Notes: generated from the sequence alone by a model not told the origin. Positions 50,125 to 59,584 are shown, numbered from the stretch's first letter. The stretch is DNA of 64,000 nucleotides from Bilifractor sp002394235 (GCF_052118845.1 NZ_JBQKGJ010000003.1:1-64000), one strand, 5' to 3'. Program-made: numbers and translations.

Positions 50125-51504
50125 TTATGAGCGGGATGAGGTATCCGGGGCATTCCCGTCCGCCGTACCGGATACGGAGGAGACATCTCCCGCCTCCGCG
50201 TTTTCCGAATCGGAGCTGCTGTAGTTGTCACTTGTTCCTCCGTTTTCCTTTATGACCTGATCTGCTGTCTTTCCGGAGAGCTCTTCTCTGATTACGGCGG
50301 ATGCCTTCTCGAGCTGAATATCTGAGGAGTTGTCTTTATCCGCTTCAACGGTGATGTTCGGCGTGATGCCGCTGCCGTTGACGTCATGGTGGTCCGGCGT
50401 GTAGTAATGAGTTGTCGTGATTTTCAAAACGCTTCCGTCAGAGAGGGTATAGGAATCCTGTTCGATTCCCTTTCCATAGGTGACGGTGCCGACGGCAATG
50501 CCGACATTGTAATCCAGTACGGCTCCGGCAAACATTTCGGATGCGCTGGCGGTGTTTCCGTTGACCAGAAGAACAACGGGAAGACTCGTCCGGTGGTCCG
50601 TGTCATTGTCCCGCTGCCGCTCTTCTCCATTGCGATCCTGTTCATAGACCAGCGGTCCCTCCGGCATGAAGATTCGAAGTGTGTCGCAGCACGCGCTGAC
50701 CAGTCCGCCGAGATTGTCCCGAAGATCGATGATCAGTCCCTTCATGCCCTGCTGATTGAGGCTGTCGAAGACATTCTGAAACTGGTCGGAAGTAAGGCGG
50801 TTAAAGCTTGTGATCTGAATGTATCCGATATCGCCGTCCAGCATGCTGCCGGTCACGACATCGCGGGTCAGCGTTTCCTTCGTCAGAGTGACTTCTCTGG
50901 GATCCCCGCCTGAGGCAGATACGACGGTCATAGTGACCTGATCGCTGTCACTGTTCTGGATCAGCGAGACCGCGTCCGATGAGGTCATATCCTCCGTGCC
51001 TTTTCCGTTCAGCACGGTGATAAGATCTCCCTCTTGAAGTCCTGCCTTTTCAGCAGGAGAATTTTTCATCACAGATTCAATCTTTAAAGCTTTGTCCTCT
51101 TCACTTTTTGAAATTGTAATTCCGATTCCTTCCATCTTGCCATCATTCGACATTTTTATTTTGCTGTATTGCTCCGCCGTGTAGTAGGTGGAGTATTTAT
51201 CTCCGAGTCCGGTTACGAGCCCGAGATACATGGTGTCTGTCTCAGCCTGCTCGTCAATATCATTCAGATAATATCGCCGGATGATGTCCTGGATCTGACG
51301 CGTTTTCCGGTAGGCGGAAAGGCTCGTGGGACTGGAAGGAGCGGCAAGTGGTCCGAGATTGAGATAAACGGAAAAGAAGACTGCTCCCGAGAGGACCGTT
51401 ACCAGGACGCCTGCGAGGAAAGGCTTCCAATTTCTGTATAATTTTTTTAGAAGACGAGTTAAAAAAGAATTTGTATCCGAATGATTGCTGTTATTTTCTG
51501 CCAT
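50125..51504 (-). CDS. ctpA: C-terminal processing protease (S41)
   Basis: The 459-residue secreted or membrane-anchored serine protease has a transmembrane helix (residues 20-43) followed by the N-terminal helical bundle, a PDZ domain (about 115-195, MEGIGITISKSEED then AEKAGLQEGDLITVLNG) and the S41 core. The catalytic Ser is in GNTASASEMFAG and the Lys in GTVTYGKGIEQD. It trims C termini of envelope proteins. CAGGCAGG precedes the ATG at seven bases. It is next to ftsEX, a common clostridial order, but a terminator separates them. The C terminus is a Ser/Asp-rich tail. Confidence 0.93.
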   Translation of the reverse strand: MAENNSNHSDTNSFLTRLLKKLYRNWKPFLAGVLVTVLSGAVFFSVYLNLGPLAAPSSPTSLSAYRKTRQIQDIIRRYYLNDIDEQAETDTMYLGLVTGLGDKYSTYYTAEQYSKIKMSNDGKMEGIGITISKSEEDKALKIESVMKNSPAEKAGLQEGDLITVLNGKGTEDMTSSDAVSLIQNSDSDQVTMTVVSASGGDPREVTLTKETLTRDVVTGSMLDGDIGYIQITSFNRLTSDQFQNVFDSLNQQGMKGLIIDLRDNLGGLVSACCDTLRIFMPEGPLVYEQDRNGEERQRDNDTDHRTSLPVVLLVNGNTASASEMFAGAVLDYNVGIAVGTVTYGKGIEQDSYTLSDGSVLKITTTHYYTPDHHDVNGSGITPNITVEADKDNSSDIQLEKASAVIREELSGKTADQVIKENGGTSDNYSSSDSENAEAGDVSSVSGTADGNAPDTSSRS

Positions 51505-51547
51505 TTGTAAACCTGCCTGAATTTTTGGATTGCGTGTGATAGGAAAA

Positions 51548-51599
51548 CCCCGTCTTTTTCCGTCCGGATTAATGAAAAATCAGATGGAAAAAGGCGGGG
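51548..51599 (-). terminator. Terminator of ftsE-ftsX
   Basis: CCCCGTCTTTTTCC and GGAAAAAGGCGGGG pair around a 24-base loop, followed on the minus strand by TTTTCC. Confidence 0.75.
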
Positions 51600-51652
51600 T
51601 GATATTGTGGCGGTCCGACTCTGCCTGAGATAGCGGCAGGGTCCGGGCATGA

Positions 51653-52573
51653 TTATACCTTCAGATGCTTGTGGATCGCTGCCAGGGATCCGATCAGGGC
51701 GATTCCGACGCCCAGGATAATTCCGACCGGAAGGAGAATGCGGTAAACGGAATTAACCGGAAGCAGTCCGTTCATAAAGCTGCTCAGTACGCTGAAACGT
51801 GAGAGTATGTAGCTCACCGCCTTATTGTATACAAAATATATAATCACAAGCGGAATGGCAGCGCCGATCAGCCCGATCAGGATACCTTCAAGAATAAACG
51901 GAAGCCGGACAAACGCGTTCGTCGCTCCGATCAGCTTCTGTATGGCGATCTCCTCTTTTCTGACATTGATACCGACGGTGACGGTATTATTAATCAGGAA
52001 TGCAGAGACAACAAGAAGCACAAGGATGATGATGATGGATATTGTAGCAATGAGACGGTTCATCGTTGACAAGGTCGTGGATGCCTGCTCACTCTGGTTG
52101 ACCTGACGGACACCGTCCAGTCCCTTGATGTAGCTGACCAGCTTGTCCTGCTGCTCGATATTATTCGGGTAAACCTCGAAATGAGCGGAGTTCGCCAGAG
52201 GATTGTCGTTATTATTTCTCCATCCCTCTGCAGCCTCCTCGTTGCCGCTGAAGTATCTGGCGGAAAAGCTTTCCCAGGCTTCATCCGCGGATACATAGCG
52301 CATTTCCTTGATCATATCTGTCTGGCTGCTGATCTCGGCGCCGATACGGTCAATTCCTGCCTGGTCCACATCCTCATTAAAGAAGACGGTGATGCCGACA
52401 TTTGTCTCTACATTCCGGAGAATATAGGAGAAGTTCAGGACGATCGAGAAAAATACGCCGAATATGAATATACATGCTGCCATAGTTGCAATGGAGGCCA
52501 GGGAGAACATTTTGTTCCTGACAATGTTCTTGGCACCCTGTCCTGCATTGTAAAAGATACTTCTAATCTTCAA
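51653..52573 (-). CDS. ftsX: Cell division ABC transporter membrane protein FtsX
   Basis: This is a 306-residue integral membrane protein. A short cytoplasmic N terminus is followed by helix 1 (FSLASIATMAACIFIFGVFF), a large extracellular loop (about 50-180) and three more helices (for example TISIIIILVLLVVSAFLI). With FtsE it activates wall hydrolases at division. GTG 52582 is the longest start, but AAGGTGG six bases before a TTG at 52573 makes MKIRSIFYNAG more likely. That start overlaps the ftsE stop by 11 bp, so translation is coupled. Confidence 0.94.
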   Translation of the reverse strand: MKIRSIFYNAGQGAKNIVRNKMFSLASIATMAACIFIFGVFFSIVLNFSYILRNVETNVGITVFFNEDVDQAGIDRIGAEISSQTDMIKEMRYVSADEAWESFSARYFSGNEEAAEGWRNNNDNPLANSAHFEVYPNNIEQQDKLVSYIKGLDGVRQVNQSEQASTTLSTMNRLIATISIIIILVLLVVSAFLINNTVTVGINVRKEEIAIQKLIGATNAFVRLPFILEGILIGLIGAAIPLVIIYFVYNKAVSYILSRFSVLSSFMNGLLPVNSVYRILLPVGIILGVGIALIGSLAAIHKHLKV

Positions 52574-53249
52574 TATAACCACCTTCCTGTTCGTCGCTTA
52601 CAATGACGCCTTTTCTCAATCGGATTACTCGTTTCTTCATTTTGTTAACGATTTCCCGGTTATGAGTAACTACTACAACGGTGGTTCCGCGCATGTTAAT
52701 TTCTTCAAGAAGCTCCATAATCTCAGCGGAATTCTTCGGATCAAGGTTACCGGTCGGTTCGTCCGCGAGAAGGATATCAGGACGATTGACAAGAGCCCGG
52801 GCGAGCGCAACTCTCTGCTGCTCTCCTCCGGAGAGCTCATTTGGATAGGAACGGTACTTGGTGGCAAGACCGACCAGAGTGAGAACCTCTGGCACACGCT
52901 TCTTGATGATGCGGTTCGGTTTCTCGATCACACGCTGGGCAAAAGCGACATTCTCATATACATTTCTGTCCTTGAGAAGACGGAAATCCTGGAATACAAC
53001 GCCGATCCCGCGGCGATATTTCGCAATTCTGCTGCTTCTCATCCGGTTCAGATTGTGTCCGTTAATGGTAATCTTTCCGGATGTCGGACTGAGTTCCTTC
53101 AGCATCAGCTCGATCAGGGTTGTTTTTCCGGATCCGCTGTTGCCGACAATGAATACGAACTCTCCCTTTTCGATGTTCAGAGATATATGATCAATCGCAG
53201 GGTTTTGTCCTTTTTCATATATCTTTGTAACATTATCGAATGTTATCAT
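52563..53249 (-). CDS. ftsE: Cell division ATP-binding protein FtsE
   Basis: The 228-residue ABC ATPase has Walker A GNSGSGKTTLIELML, the Q-loop at FQDFRLL, signature LSGGEQQRVALARAL and Walker B ILLADEPTGNLDP. It pairs with FtsX and sits at the division ring. AGGAGG lies before the ATG. It is 37 bp downstream of the PucR-type regulator, so it could be read from that gene's promoter. Confidence 0.96.
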   Translation of the reverse strand: MITFDNVTKIYEKGQNPAIDHISLNIEKGEFVFIVGNSGSGKTTLIELMLKELSPTSGKITINGHNLNRMRSSRIAKYRRGIGVVFQDFRLLKDRNVYENVAFAQRVIEKPNRIIKKRVPEVLTLVGLATKYRSYPNELSGGEQQRVALARALVNRPDILLADEPTGNLDPKNSAEIMELLEEINMRGTTVVVVTHNREIVNKMKKRVIRLRKGVIVSDEQEGGYIED

Positions 53250-53286
53250 TTATACTCCTCCTGCTGTGTGGCCGGAGAGCCGGGCA

Positions 53287-54378
53287 TTAATAGTCCAGTG
53301 TCTCCATATACTTCATATACTTCACGACCATGAGAGCAATCTTGAATGTGATGGCATCCTCAAATACTCTCAGGTCAAGACCGGTGCTCTTCTGCAGCTT
53401 GTCCAGCCGGTATACAAGGGTGTTTCTGTGAATATAAAGCTGTCTGGATGTCTCTGACACATTCAGATTGTTCTCAAAGAACTTATTGATCGTGGTCAGG
53501 GTCTCCTCATCAAAATCATCCGGGGATTTATTCGCGAAGATCTCCCGAATAAACATCTTGCACAGAGGGATGGGAAGCTGATAGATCAGACGCCCGATTC
53601 CAAGCTGATTATATGCGTATACATCCTTTCCATCGGAGAAGATCTTTCCCACATCCATGGCCATCTTGGCTTCCTTGTAGGATCTGGATACTTCCTTCAG
53701 TTCTCTGACGATGGTGCCAAACGCGATATGAACCTCTCCATCCGGATCCCTTCCCACAGCGTCCAGAATGGAATTCGCGAACTTCTCCGCCTCCGAATAG
53801 TCATCATCCTCTTCCAGCTCCTTGACGATAATGATGCTCTTCTCATCGATAGCCGTGATAAAATCAGAATTTTTGCCATTTATGGTGTTCCTGATATTTT
53901 CAAGATTTCCCGGATGGTCTTTCTCCTGAGAAGCCTCAAGAATGTATACCACTCTTCTGGCGTCCGGGGTGATGTGCAGCTTTTTGGCGCGGTTATAGAT
54001 ATCGACAAGGAGAAGATTGTCCAGAAGAAGATTCTTGATGAAGTTGTCCTTGTCGAAGCGCTCTTTATATGCGGTCAGCAGACTTTGAAGCTGAAATACG
54101 GCCATTTTTCCGACCAGAAGGTTCTCGTCGCCGGATCCCTGGGCAAGCAGAATATATTCGAGCTGATGTTCATCGTACACCTTGAAAAACTGTACGCCGC
54201 GGATCGTCTGGGAATCTGCCTGTGACTGGGCAAAATCAAGCAGATCATCTTTTGCCGCGTCCGCCTGGGAGGATGTAGAGACCAAGAGCTTTCCGGCAGT
54301 ATCATATACACCGAAATCCATCTTGGAGATGTTTTTGAGTCCCTCAATCGTGCTCTGCAGAATTTGGTTCGAAATCAT
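53287..54378 (-). CDS. CdaR/PucR-type transcriptional regulator
   Basis: The 363-residue protein has an N-terminal sensory-type region (NISKMDFGVYDTAGKLLVST, a PAS- or sugar-diacid-like fold), a central GGDEF-related CdaR domain, and a C-terminal PucR helix-turn-helix: FFENNLNVSETSRQLYIHRN then TLVYRLDKLQKSTGLDLRV. The effector is unknown; related proteins respond to sugar diacids or amino acids. GAGGG seven bases before ATG 54378 is better than the ATG at 54396. It lies just upstream of ftsE-ftsX, an odd partner for a metabolic regulator. Confidence 0.85.
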   Translation of the reverse strand: MISNQILQSTIEGLKNISKMDFGVYDTAGKLLVSTSSQADAAKDDLLDFAQSQADSQTIRGVQFFKVYDEHQLEYILLAQGSGDENLLVGKMAVFQLQSLLTAYKERFDKDNFIKNLLLDNLLLVDIYNRAKKLHITPDARRVVYILEASQEKDHPGNLENIRNTINGKNSDFITAIDEKSIIIVKELEEDDDYSEAEKFANSILDAVGRDPDGEVHIAFGTIVRELKEVSRSYKEAKMAMDVGKIFSDGKDVYAYNQLGIGRLIYQLPIPLCKMFIREIFANKSPDDFDEETLTTINKFFENNLNVSETSRQLYIHRNTLVYRLDKLQKSTGLDLRVFEDAITFKIALMVVKYMKYMETLDY

Positions 54379-54554
54379 TTTGCTACCCTCTTTCATTTTA
54401 AGCTGCCGGAAACCGCGCTTCTACTCATTTAATCTGATCAAAACGCAATTAAACAAGTACATTCTATAATAAATGACACAAAAATGGAAGCATATTTGTG
54501 CATTATTTTGGATAACGCGATTTTCAAGGTCCGACGGCCTAAAACCAACGCTCG

Positions 54555-54583
54555 AATTGTAACACTTTCGTAAATATATTGCA
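54555..54583 (-). promoter_or_regulatory. Promoter of the PucR-type regulator (and perhaps ftsEX)
   Basis: TTGCAA (54578-54583), 17 bases, TACAAT (54555-54560) on the minus strand, giving a leader of about 170 nt. The rest of 54379-54838 holds no gene. Confidence 0.65.
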
Positions 54584-54676
54584 ACCTTTACATGCAGAAG
54601 ACAAAATATAGCGGGGCTGATGGTTCGCACAGATGGTCATGCGTGATTTCCCCGCCTCGCAACAGGTATAAAGCCA

Positions 54677-54709
54677 GCTGCTGCCGCGCGGTTATGCGGA
54701 GGCAGCAGC
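54677..54709. terminator. Terminator after glnN
   Basis: GCTGCTGCC and GGCAGCAGC form a nine-bp stem with a 15-base loop. Plus-strand tail is TTTTATCC, minus-strand tail TGGCTTTATACC. It is about 130 bp past the glnN stop and may act in both directions. Confidence 0.6.
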
Positions 54710-54838
54710 TTTTATCCTGACAGTCATATGAAATTCAAATTCAGACTTATGTCGGAAAGAAATCATAAAATTTCAGACAAATATCTGAAACAATAATGGA
54801 TGCAGGCTTACTCCTCGAAAATTTTATGATAGTCCTGC

Positions 54839-56965
54839 TCAAACCTCGAAGAGCAGGTCTCCGTAAGAGGGCATCGGCCAGAGAGACTTATCAACAATCT
54901 GTTCCAACTCATCGATGGGCCTGCGGAGCGCATCCATTGCCGGAGTCACCTTGTCATGGCAGAACTTCGCCTGCTCTCTTCCTCTTGCCATTGTATTCGC
55001 CTGTCCGTCCACTTCAGAAAGAGCCCGGAGCGCATTCATGCTCTCCCGAAGAAGAGTGCTGGTCTTCTGAAGCAGTTCGGTCTGCACAGAAACCTCATCG
55101 ACACCGGCAGCACGCACTGCATTGATGGAATCCGCAAGGACGGTGGTATACCGTACGACAGCCGGAATCAGACGCTTGCTGGCGATGTTGATCATTGCCT
55201 TCGCCTCGATATTGATTGTCTTTGCGTAGTTCTCGTATTTGATTTCAGCACGGGACTCAAGTTCGGTCCTGGTGAAGACATGGAACTTTTCGTACATGCG
55301 GATCGTCTGCTCTGTGACGAGCTCCGGTATCGCGTCTACTTCGCAGGTGATATTGGGAAGACCTCTTCTGGCAGCTTCCTTCACCCACTCGTCAGAGTAG
55401 CCGTCGCCGTTGAAGATGATGCGCTCGTGCTCCGTGAAATTCTTCTTGATCAGATCGTGAACCGCCAGCTGGAACTGATCCGCTTTCTCCAGGATATCAC
55501 AGGCGTCGGAAAAAGCCTCCGCTACGATCGTATTCAGTACGACATTCGGCTCTGCAATGGAATCCTGAGAACCAACCATGCGGAATTCAAATTTATTTCC
55601 GGTAAAGGCGAAGGGTGAGGTGCGGTTCCGGTCGGTCGCGTCTTTGTACAGGTCCGGCAGACTGGATACGCCTGTGGAGAGCCGTTCGCCTTTCAGACTT
55701 CGTTTTGCGTCTCCGGTGCTGATCAGCTGCTCCACGACATCCTCGAGCTGTTCACCGAGGAAAATAGACAGAATAGCCGGCGGTGCTTCATTCGCGCCGA
55801 GTCTGTGGTCGTTTCCGGGATCTGCCGCGGATTCTCTGAGAAGACCTGCATGTTCGTCTACAGCCTTTACGATACAGGAAAGAATCAACAGAAACTGGAT
55901 GTTTTCATGAGGGGTTTTGCCCGGATCCAGCAGGTTGATTCCGTCATCGGTGGTCAGAGACCAGTTGTCGTGCTTTCCGGATCCGTTGACTCCCTCAAAA
56001 GGCTTCTCGTGCAGAAGACATTTCAGACCATGTTTTCTGGCAACCCGTTTCAGCGTCTGCATCACAAGGTGGTTGTCGTCCGTCGCTACGTTAGCCTCGG
56101 AATAAATGACGGCAAGTTCATGCTGTCCCGGCGCTACCTCATTATGTTCTGTTTTTGCTGTCACGCCCATTTTCCAGAGTTCAATATCGACGTCCTTCAT
56201 GAAAGAAGCGATTCGGGGCTGAATGATTCCGAAATAATGATCATCCATCTCCTGCCCCTTCGCAGGCATGGTTCCGAACAGAGTGCGGCCGGTATAGATC
56301 AGATCTTTTCTCTGCAGATATTTTTTCTCATCGACAATGAAATACTCCTGCTCTGCGCCGATGGAAGGAGTCACCTTTTTGGAGGTCGTATTGCCGAACA
56401 GTTTCAGCAGACGGAGCGATTCCCGATTGATCACTTCCATGGATCGAAGCAGCGGCGTCTTCTGATCCAGAGCTTCTCCGGTATAGGAACAGAATGCGGT
56501 CGGAATGCAAAGAGTGGCTCCACCTGCATCCTGACGGATAAAGGCCGGAGAGGTGCAGTCCCACGCCGTATATCCCCTTGCCTCGAAGGTCGCGCGCAGT
56601 CCTCCGGAAGGGAAGGAGGAAGCATCCGGCTCTCCCTTAATCAGCTCCTTTCCGGAGAAGCTCATCAGGGTTTTCCCGGAAGGAAGCGGCGAAGTGATAA
56701 AAGAATCATGTTTTTCGGCAGTGAGTCCGTTCAGGGGCTGGAACCAGTGGGTGTAGTGTGTAGCGCCCTTCTCGATCGCCCACTCTTTCATTTCGTGTGC
56801 GATGACATCTGCGGTATCCAGATCCAGATCGCCACCCTCATTGATGATTTTCTTCAGTTTTGCGTAAACCTTTTTCGGCAGACGCTCCTGCATGGTTTCA
56901 TCATTGAATACGAGTTCGCCGAAGATGTCGGCCGGGTTTACATAGGGATTATAATCGTCTGTCAT
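54839..56965 (-). CDS. glnN: Glutamine synthetase, type III (GlnN)
   Basis: The 708-residue enzyme joins ammonia and glutamate with ATP. At about 700 residues it is the large GSIII form, not the 450-residue GlnA. ATHYTHWFQPLNGLTAEKHDSF, TPSIGAEQEYFIVDEKKYLQR and EKPFEGVNGSGKHDNWSL hold the metal and ATP ligands of the catalytic barrel, and EANVATDDNHLVMQTLKRVA is a GSIII feature. AGGAGG precedes the ATG at five bases. It is transcribed alone between two terminators. I saw no P-II gene beside it. Confidence 0.96.
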   Translation of the reverse strand: MTDDYNPYVNPADIFGELVFNDETMQERLPKKVYAKLKKIINEGGDLDLDTADVIAHEMKEWAIEKGATHYTHWFQPLNGLTAEKHDSFITSPLPSGKTLMSFSGKELIKGEPDASSFPSGGLRATFEARGYTAWDCTSPAFIRQDAGGATLCIPTAFCSYTGEALDQKTPLLRSMEVINRESLRLLKLFGNTTSKKVTPSIGAEQEYFIVDEKKYLQRKDLIYTGRTLFGTMPAKGQEMDDHYFGIIQPRIASFMKDVDIELWKMGVTAKTEHNEVAPGQHELAVIYSEANVATDDNHLVMQTLKRVARKHGLKCLLHEKPFEGVNGSGKHDNWSLTTDDGINLLDPGKTPHENIQFLLILSCIVKAVDEHAGLLRESAADPGNDHRLGANEAPPAILSIFLGEQLEDVVEQLISTGDAKRSLKGERLSTGVSSLPDLYKDATDRNRTSPFAFTGNKFEFRMVGSQDSIAEPNVVLNTIVAEAFSDACDILEKADQFQLAVHDLIKKNFTEHERIIFNGDGYSDEWVKEAARRGLPNITCEVDAIPELVTEQTIRMYEKFHVFTRTELESRAEIKYENYAKTINIEAKAMINIASKRLIPAVVRYTTVLADSINAVRAAGVDEVSVQTELLQKTSTLLRESMNALRALSEVDGQANTMARGREQAKFCHDKVTPAMDALRRPIDELEQIVDKSLWPMPSYGDLLFEV

Positions 56966-57040
56966 GACTTCCTCCTGCTTGTCTGGAAATTGTTTCTGTC
57001 AGCTGCAGCCCGGGCAGTTACAGAAAATGATGACTGCAAA

Positions 57041-57077
57041 AAGACTGCCGCACTAATGCGGCTAGTGCGGCAGTCTT
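57041..57077 (-). terminator. Terminator of fba
   Basis: AAGACTGCCGCACTA and TAGTGCGGCAGTCTT are perfect 15-base arms with a seven-base loop, followed on the minus strand by TTTTTGC. It lies 110 bp past fba, beyond repeat copy D. Confidence 0.88.
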
Positions 57078-57082
57078 CATAT

Positions 57083-57180
57083 TTACGCGAACAGTGAGCC
57101 GCAGCCGGCCGCAAAGCGGTCGGGTGAGTCAGATATCGCGATAAAGAGAGAAAAACCCGTGCAGCGAGCTTTTCTCTCAT
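57083..57180. repeat. Dispersed structured repeat, copy D (inverted, diverged)
   Basis: This starts ATTTACGCGAACAGTGAGCC like copy C and ends with the GAGAGAAAAAC/GCTTTTCTCTC hairpin in place of GAGATAAAAC/GTTTTATCTC. The inner hairpin differs too (CCGGCCGC-aaa-GCGGTCGG). Arms changed in pairs, so the stem-loops are kept while the sequence is not. It sits between the fba stop and its terminator. Confidence 0.8.
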
Positions 57181-57185
57181 TTTAC

Positions 57186-58049
57186 TCAGGCTTTGTCTAC
57201 GGAACCGAAGAGTCTGATCTTTTCTTCTACCTTTGCGCAGATTGCTTCAGCGCCAGGCTTCAGGAGCTTTCTGGGATCGAATCCCTTACCCTGCTGATCC
57301 TTGCCGGCCTCAATGTATTTGCGGGTTGCTTCTGCGAATACAATCTGGCACTCGGTATTTACATTGATCTTGGAAACACCAAGAGAGATTGCCTTTGTGA
57401 TCTGGTCATCCGGAATACCTGTGCCTCCGTGAAGTACAAGCGGCATATCACCGGTCTTGGCCTTGATCGCTGCCAGAGTGTCGAAGGAAAGTCCCGGCCA
57501 GTTTGCGGGATATACGCCGTGGATGTTGCCGATGCCTGCAGCCAGGAAGTCTACGCCGAGATCCGCGATTTTCTTGCACTCTTCAGGATCTGCGCATTCG
57601 CCCATACCTACGACACCATCTTCCTCTCCGCCGATTGCTCCGACCTCAGCCTCAATGGAAAGTCCGAGCTTATGAGATACAGATACCAGCTCGGTTGTCT
57701 TCGCGTAGTTCTCGTCAAACGGAAGGTGAGAGCCATCAAACATGATGGAAGTAAATCCGGCCTTGATGCAGGCGTAGCAGGCATCATAGTCGCCGTGATC
57801 CAGATGAAGCGCAACCGGAACCGTAATTCCGAGAGATTCATCCATTGCCTTAACCATAGCAGCAACTGTCTTATAGCCTGTCATGTACTTTCCGGCTCCC
57901 ATGGAGACACCGAGAATAACCGGGGAGTTCAGCTTCTGCGCTGTCTCGAGGATTGACTTTGTCCATTCCAGATTGTTGATATTGAACTGGCCTACTGCGT
58001 AGTGACCGGCCTGTGCCTTTTTAAGCATCTCAGCTGCGTTAACTAACAT
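57186..58049 (-). CDS. fba: Class II fructose-1,6-bisphosphate aldolase
   Basis: The 287-residue zinc-dependent glycolytic aldolase splits FBP to DHAP and GAP. Zinc ligands and substrate residues are at LHLDHGDYDACYACIKAGFTS, EAEVGAIGGEEDG, LVLHGGTGIPDD and KINVNTECQ. Length is that of the short clostridial form. Strong AAGGAGG precedes the ATG. It is transcribed alone from a promoter at 58179-58208 to the terminator at 57041-57077. Confidence 0.96.
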   Translation of the reverse strand: MLVNAAEMLKKAQAGHYAVGQFNINNLEWTKSILETAQKLNSPVILGVSMGAGKYMTGYKTVAAMVKAMDESLGITVPVALHLDHGDYDACYACIKAGFTSIMFDGSHLPFDENYAKTTELVSVSHKLGLSIEAEVGAIGGEEDGVVGMGECADPEECKKIADLGVDFLAAGIGNIHGVYPANWPGLSFDTLAAIKAKTGDMPLVLHGGTGIPDDQITKAISLGVSKINVNTECQIVFAEATRKYIEAGKDQQGKGFDPRKLLKPGAEAICAKVEEKIRLFGSVDKA

Positions 58050-58178
58050 ATCTTATCCTCCTTAGGATTACTGCGTACATTGTTACCGTGTACCGTTTTG
58101 ATAGAAGAAGTACCGCCGTGCCGACTCTGATTCTGTATGAGATTCGTATTACCGACGGAAACTGATCTTCTGACGCAC

Positions 58179-58208
58179 CCATTATATACTAAATAGTTTG
58201 GCTATTGC
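58179..58208 (-). promoter_or_regulatory. Promoter of fba
   Basis: TTGCAA (58203-58208), 18 bases, TATAAT (58179-58184). The -35 lies inside the perfect 14-bp palindrome GCTATTGCAATAGC, a possible regulator site. Confidence 0.65.
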
Positions 58209-58254
58209 AATAGCTTGTGAATTATATGTCAAAAAATGGCGACAGTTTTGCGGT

Positions 58255-59193
58255 TCAATGCTTCTCCACCGAATTGTTCTGGTCCGGATAGCTCTTGTTT
58301 CTGCGGTTCAGGAACAGGTTTAGCTTTTTATAGCAGTTTTCAATGTTGACATGGTTATGAGCGTCTCCGTATTCACCGTCCAGTGTCCACGCGATCTCCT
58401 CGGATGAATCAATCACAATCCGGTGTGCCTTAAGCTTGTCCACAAGGGGCGAGCTGTTCTCATTGATATTCAGAAGGTTCTGGACGATCTCATTGACCTC
58501 GATGGGGTTTGTCGGTGTGCGCACAAGTGTCACCTCGAAGAGGCCGTCATTCATGTCGACCGATGTGCCGGTCAGATTCCGCATGCCGCCGACGACACGT
58601 GTGTTTGTGATCATTCCGTAGGTGTAGTTGCCCTCGATCCGGCGCCCATCTGCCTGAATGACCAGGTGATAGCTGGGAATGCGGAAAACCTCCTTCCCTG
58701 CCTGCAGAAGATATGCGAGGTGGCCGAGATTGTTCTTCAGCGTCTGATCGGTCTCGTAGGATACATTTGTAAACATACCGAAAGCCGCGACATAAGTGAA
58801 AAACTTGTCGTTGAAGGCCCCAACGTCGCATTGATACAAGTCGCCGAGAACAATGTCGCGGGCGGCCTGGAGCATGTCACGCGGAATGGCAAGGCTGTTG
58901 GCAAAGTCATTTGTGCTGCCGGCCGGGATATATCCCACGGGGAGTTCAGGAATGGTGTCCATTACACCGTCTACCACCTCGTCAAGCGTTCCGTCTCCGC
59001 CACTGCAGACCACACAGTCACTCATAGCGGCGTAATCCCTCACAAATCGTGTGGCGTCCCCCACCGCCTGCGTGGGGTGAGCAATTACATCATAACCACC
59101 CTGCGTGAAAATATCGATGATATCCGCAAGTCGGTCCTTGATCATTCCTTTACCGGAATGCATATTGTAAACGAACAGGAGTTTCTTACCCAT
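58255..59193 (-). CDS. Diacylglycerol/lipid kinase family protein
   Basis: The 312-residue protein is of the DgkB/YegS type. The nucleotide loop VVCSGGDGTLDEVVDGVM and the GSTNDFANSLAIP segment near residue 90 are signatures of the diacylglycerol kinase catalytic domain; a C-terminal beta-sandwich follows. Soluble DgkB recycles diacylglycerol from lipoteichoic acid synthesis in Firmicutes; YegS acts on phosphatidylglycerol, so the exact lipid is open. AAGGA precedes the ATG at six bases. There are no obvious operon partners. Confidence 0.9.
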   Translation of the reverse strand: MGKKLLFVYNMHSGKGMIKDRLADIIDIFTQGGYDVIAHPTQAVGDATRFVRDYAAMSDCVVCSGGDGTLDEVVDGVMDTIPELPVGYIPAGSTNDFANSLAIPRDMLQAARDIVLGDLYQCDVGAFNDKFFTYVAAFGMFTNVSYETDQTLKNNLGHLAYLLQAGKEVFRIPSYHLVIQADGRRIEGNYTYGMITNTRVVGGMRNLTGTSVDMNDGLFEVTLVRTPTNPIEVNEIVQNLLNINENSSPLVDKLKAHRIVIDSSEEIAWTLDGEYGDAHNHVNIENCYKKLNLFLNRRNKSYPDQNNSVEKH

Positions 59194-59296
59194 AAATAGT
59201 CCTTCAATAAAATATTCCTTGATAAATGATAACAGCAGGTTTTTAGTGACAGAACAATAGACAGCAGATCCATAAGAAGCGGAACGGAAACAGAAA

Positions 59297-59401
59297 GCTG
59301 ACTGTAATGATCAGAACAAAACTGACAGCTGTATAGATCAGAATAATACTGACTGCTGTAAAGATCAGAATAAAACTGACAGCTGTAATGATCAGAATTA
59401 A
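59297..59401. repeat. 27-bp tandem repeat between the lipid kinase gene and rplQ
   Basis: There are three full units of 27 bp (ACTGACAGCTGTAATGATCA plus gaataaa) at 59321-59401 and a shorter first one at 59297-59320. It is a T/A-rich non-coding array. The rest of 59194-59534 holds no gene; it should include the lipid kinase promoter. Confidence 0.8.
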
Positions 59402-59534
59402 GCAGACATTTAAACAGACATCTGTAATTTTCTGGGAGAGATATTACTGTAAATTATGATAATAGGTATTTTACATCAAGAGGATTTCTGTTTCAATCAG
59501 TCATAAACAGGGAAAAATTAAAAAACTATAAAAA

Positions 59535-59559
59535 GACCGCATTCACAAGGAATGCGGTC
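59535..59559 (-). terminator. Terminator of the alpha operon
   Basis: GACCGCATTC and GAATGCGGTC form a perfect ten-bp stem with a five-base loop, then TTTTTATAG on the minus strand, about 25 bp past rplQ. Confidence 0.92.
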
Positions 59560-59584
59560 AAAACAGCTGTTACGACGCAGCGTA

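Noticed and set aside
55805..57097. Long plus-strand ORF of about 430 codons
   Set aside because: It is antisense to glnN and runs through the fba terminator; no domain or start signal.
59297..59401. Possible CRISPR array near rplQ
   Set aside because: Same reason: contiguous 27-bp units, no spacers.
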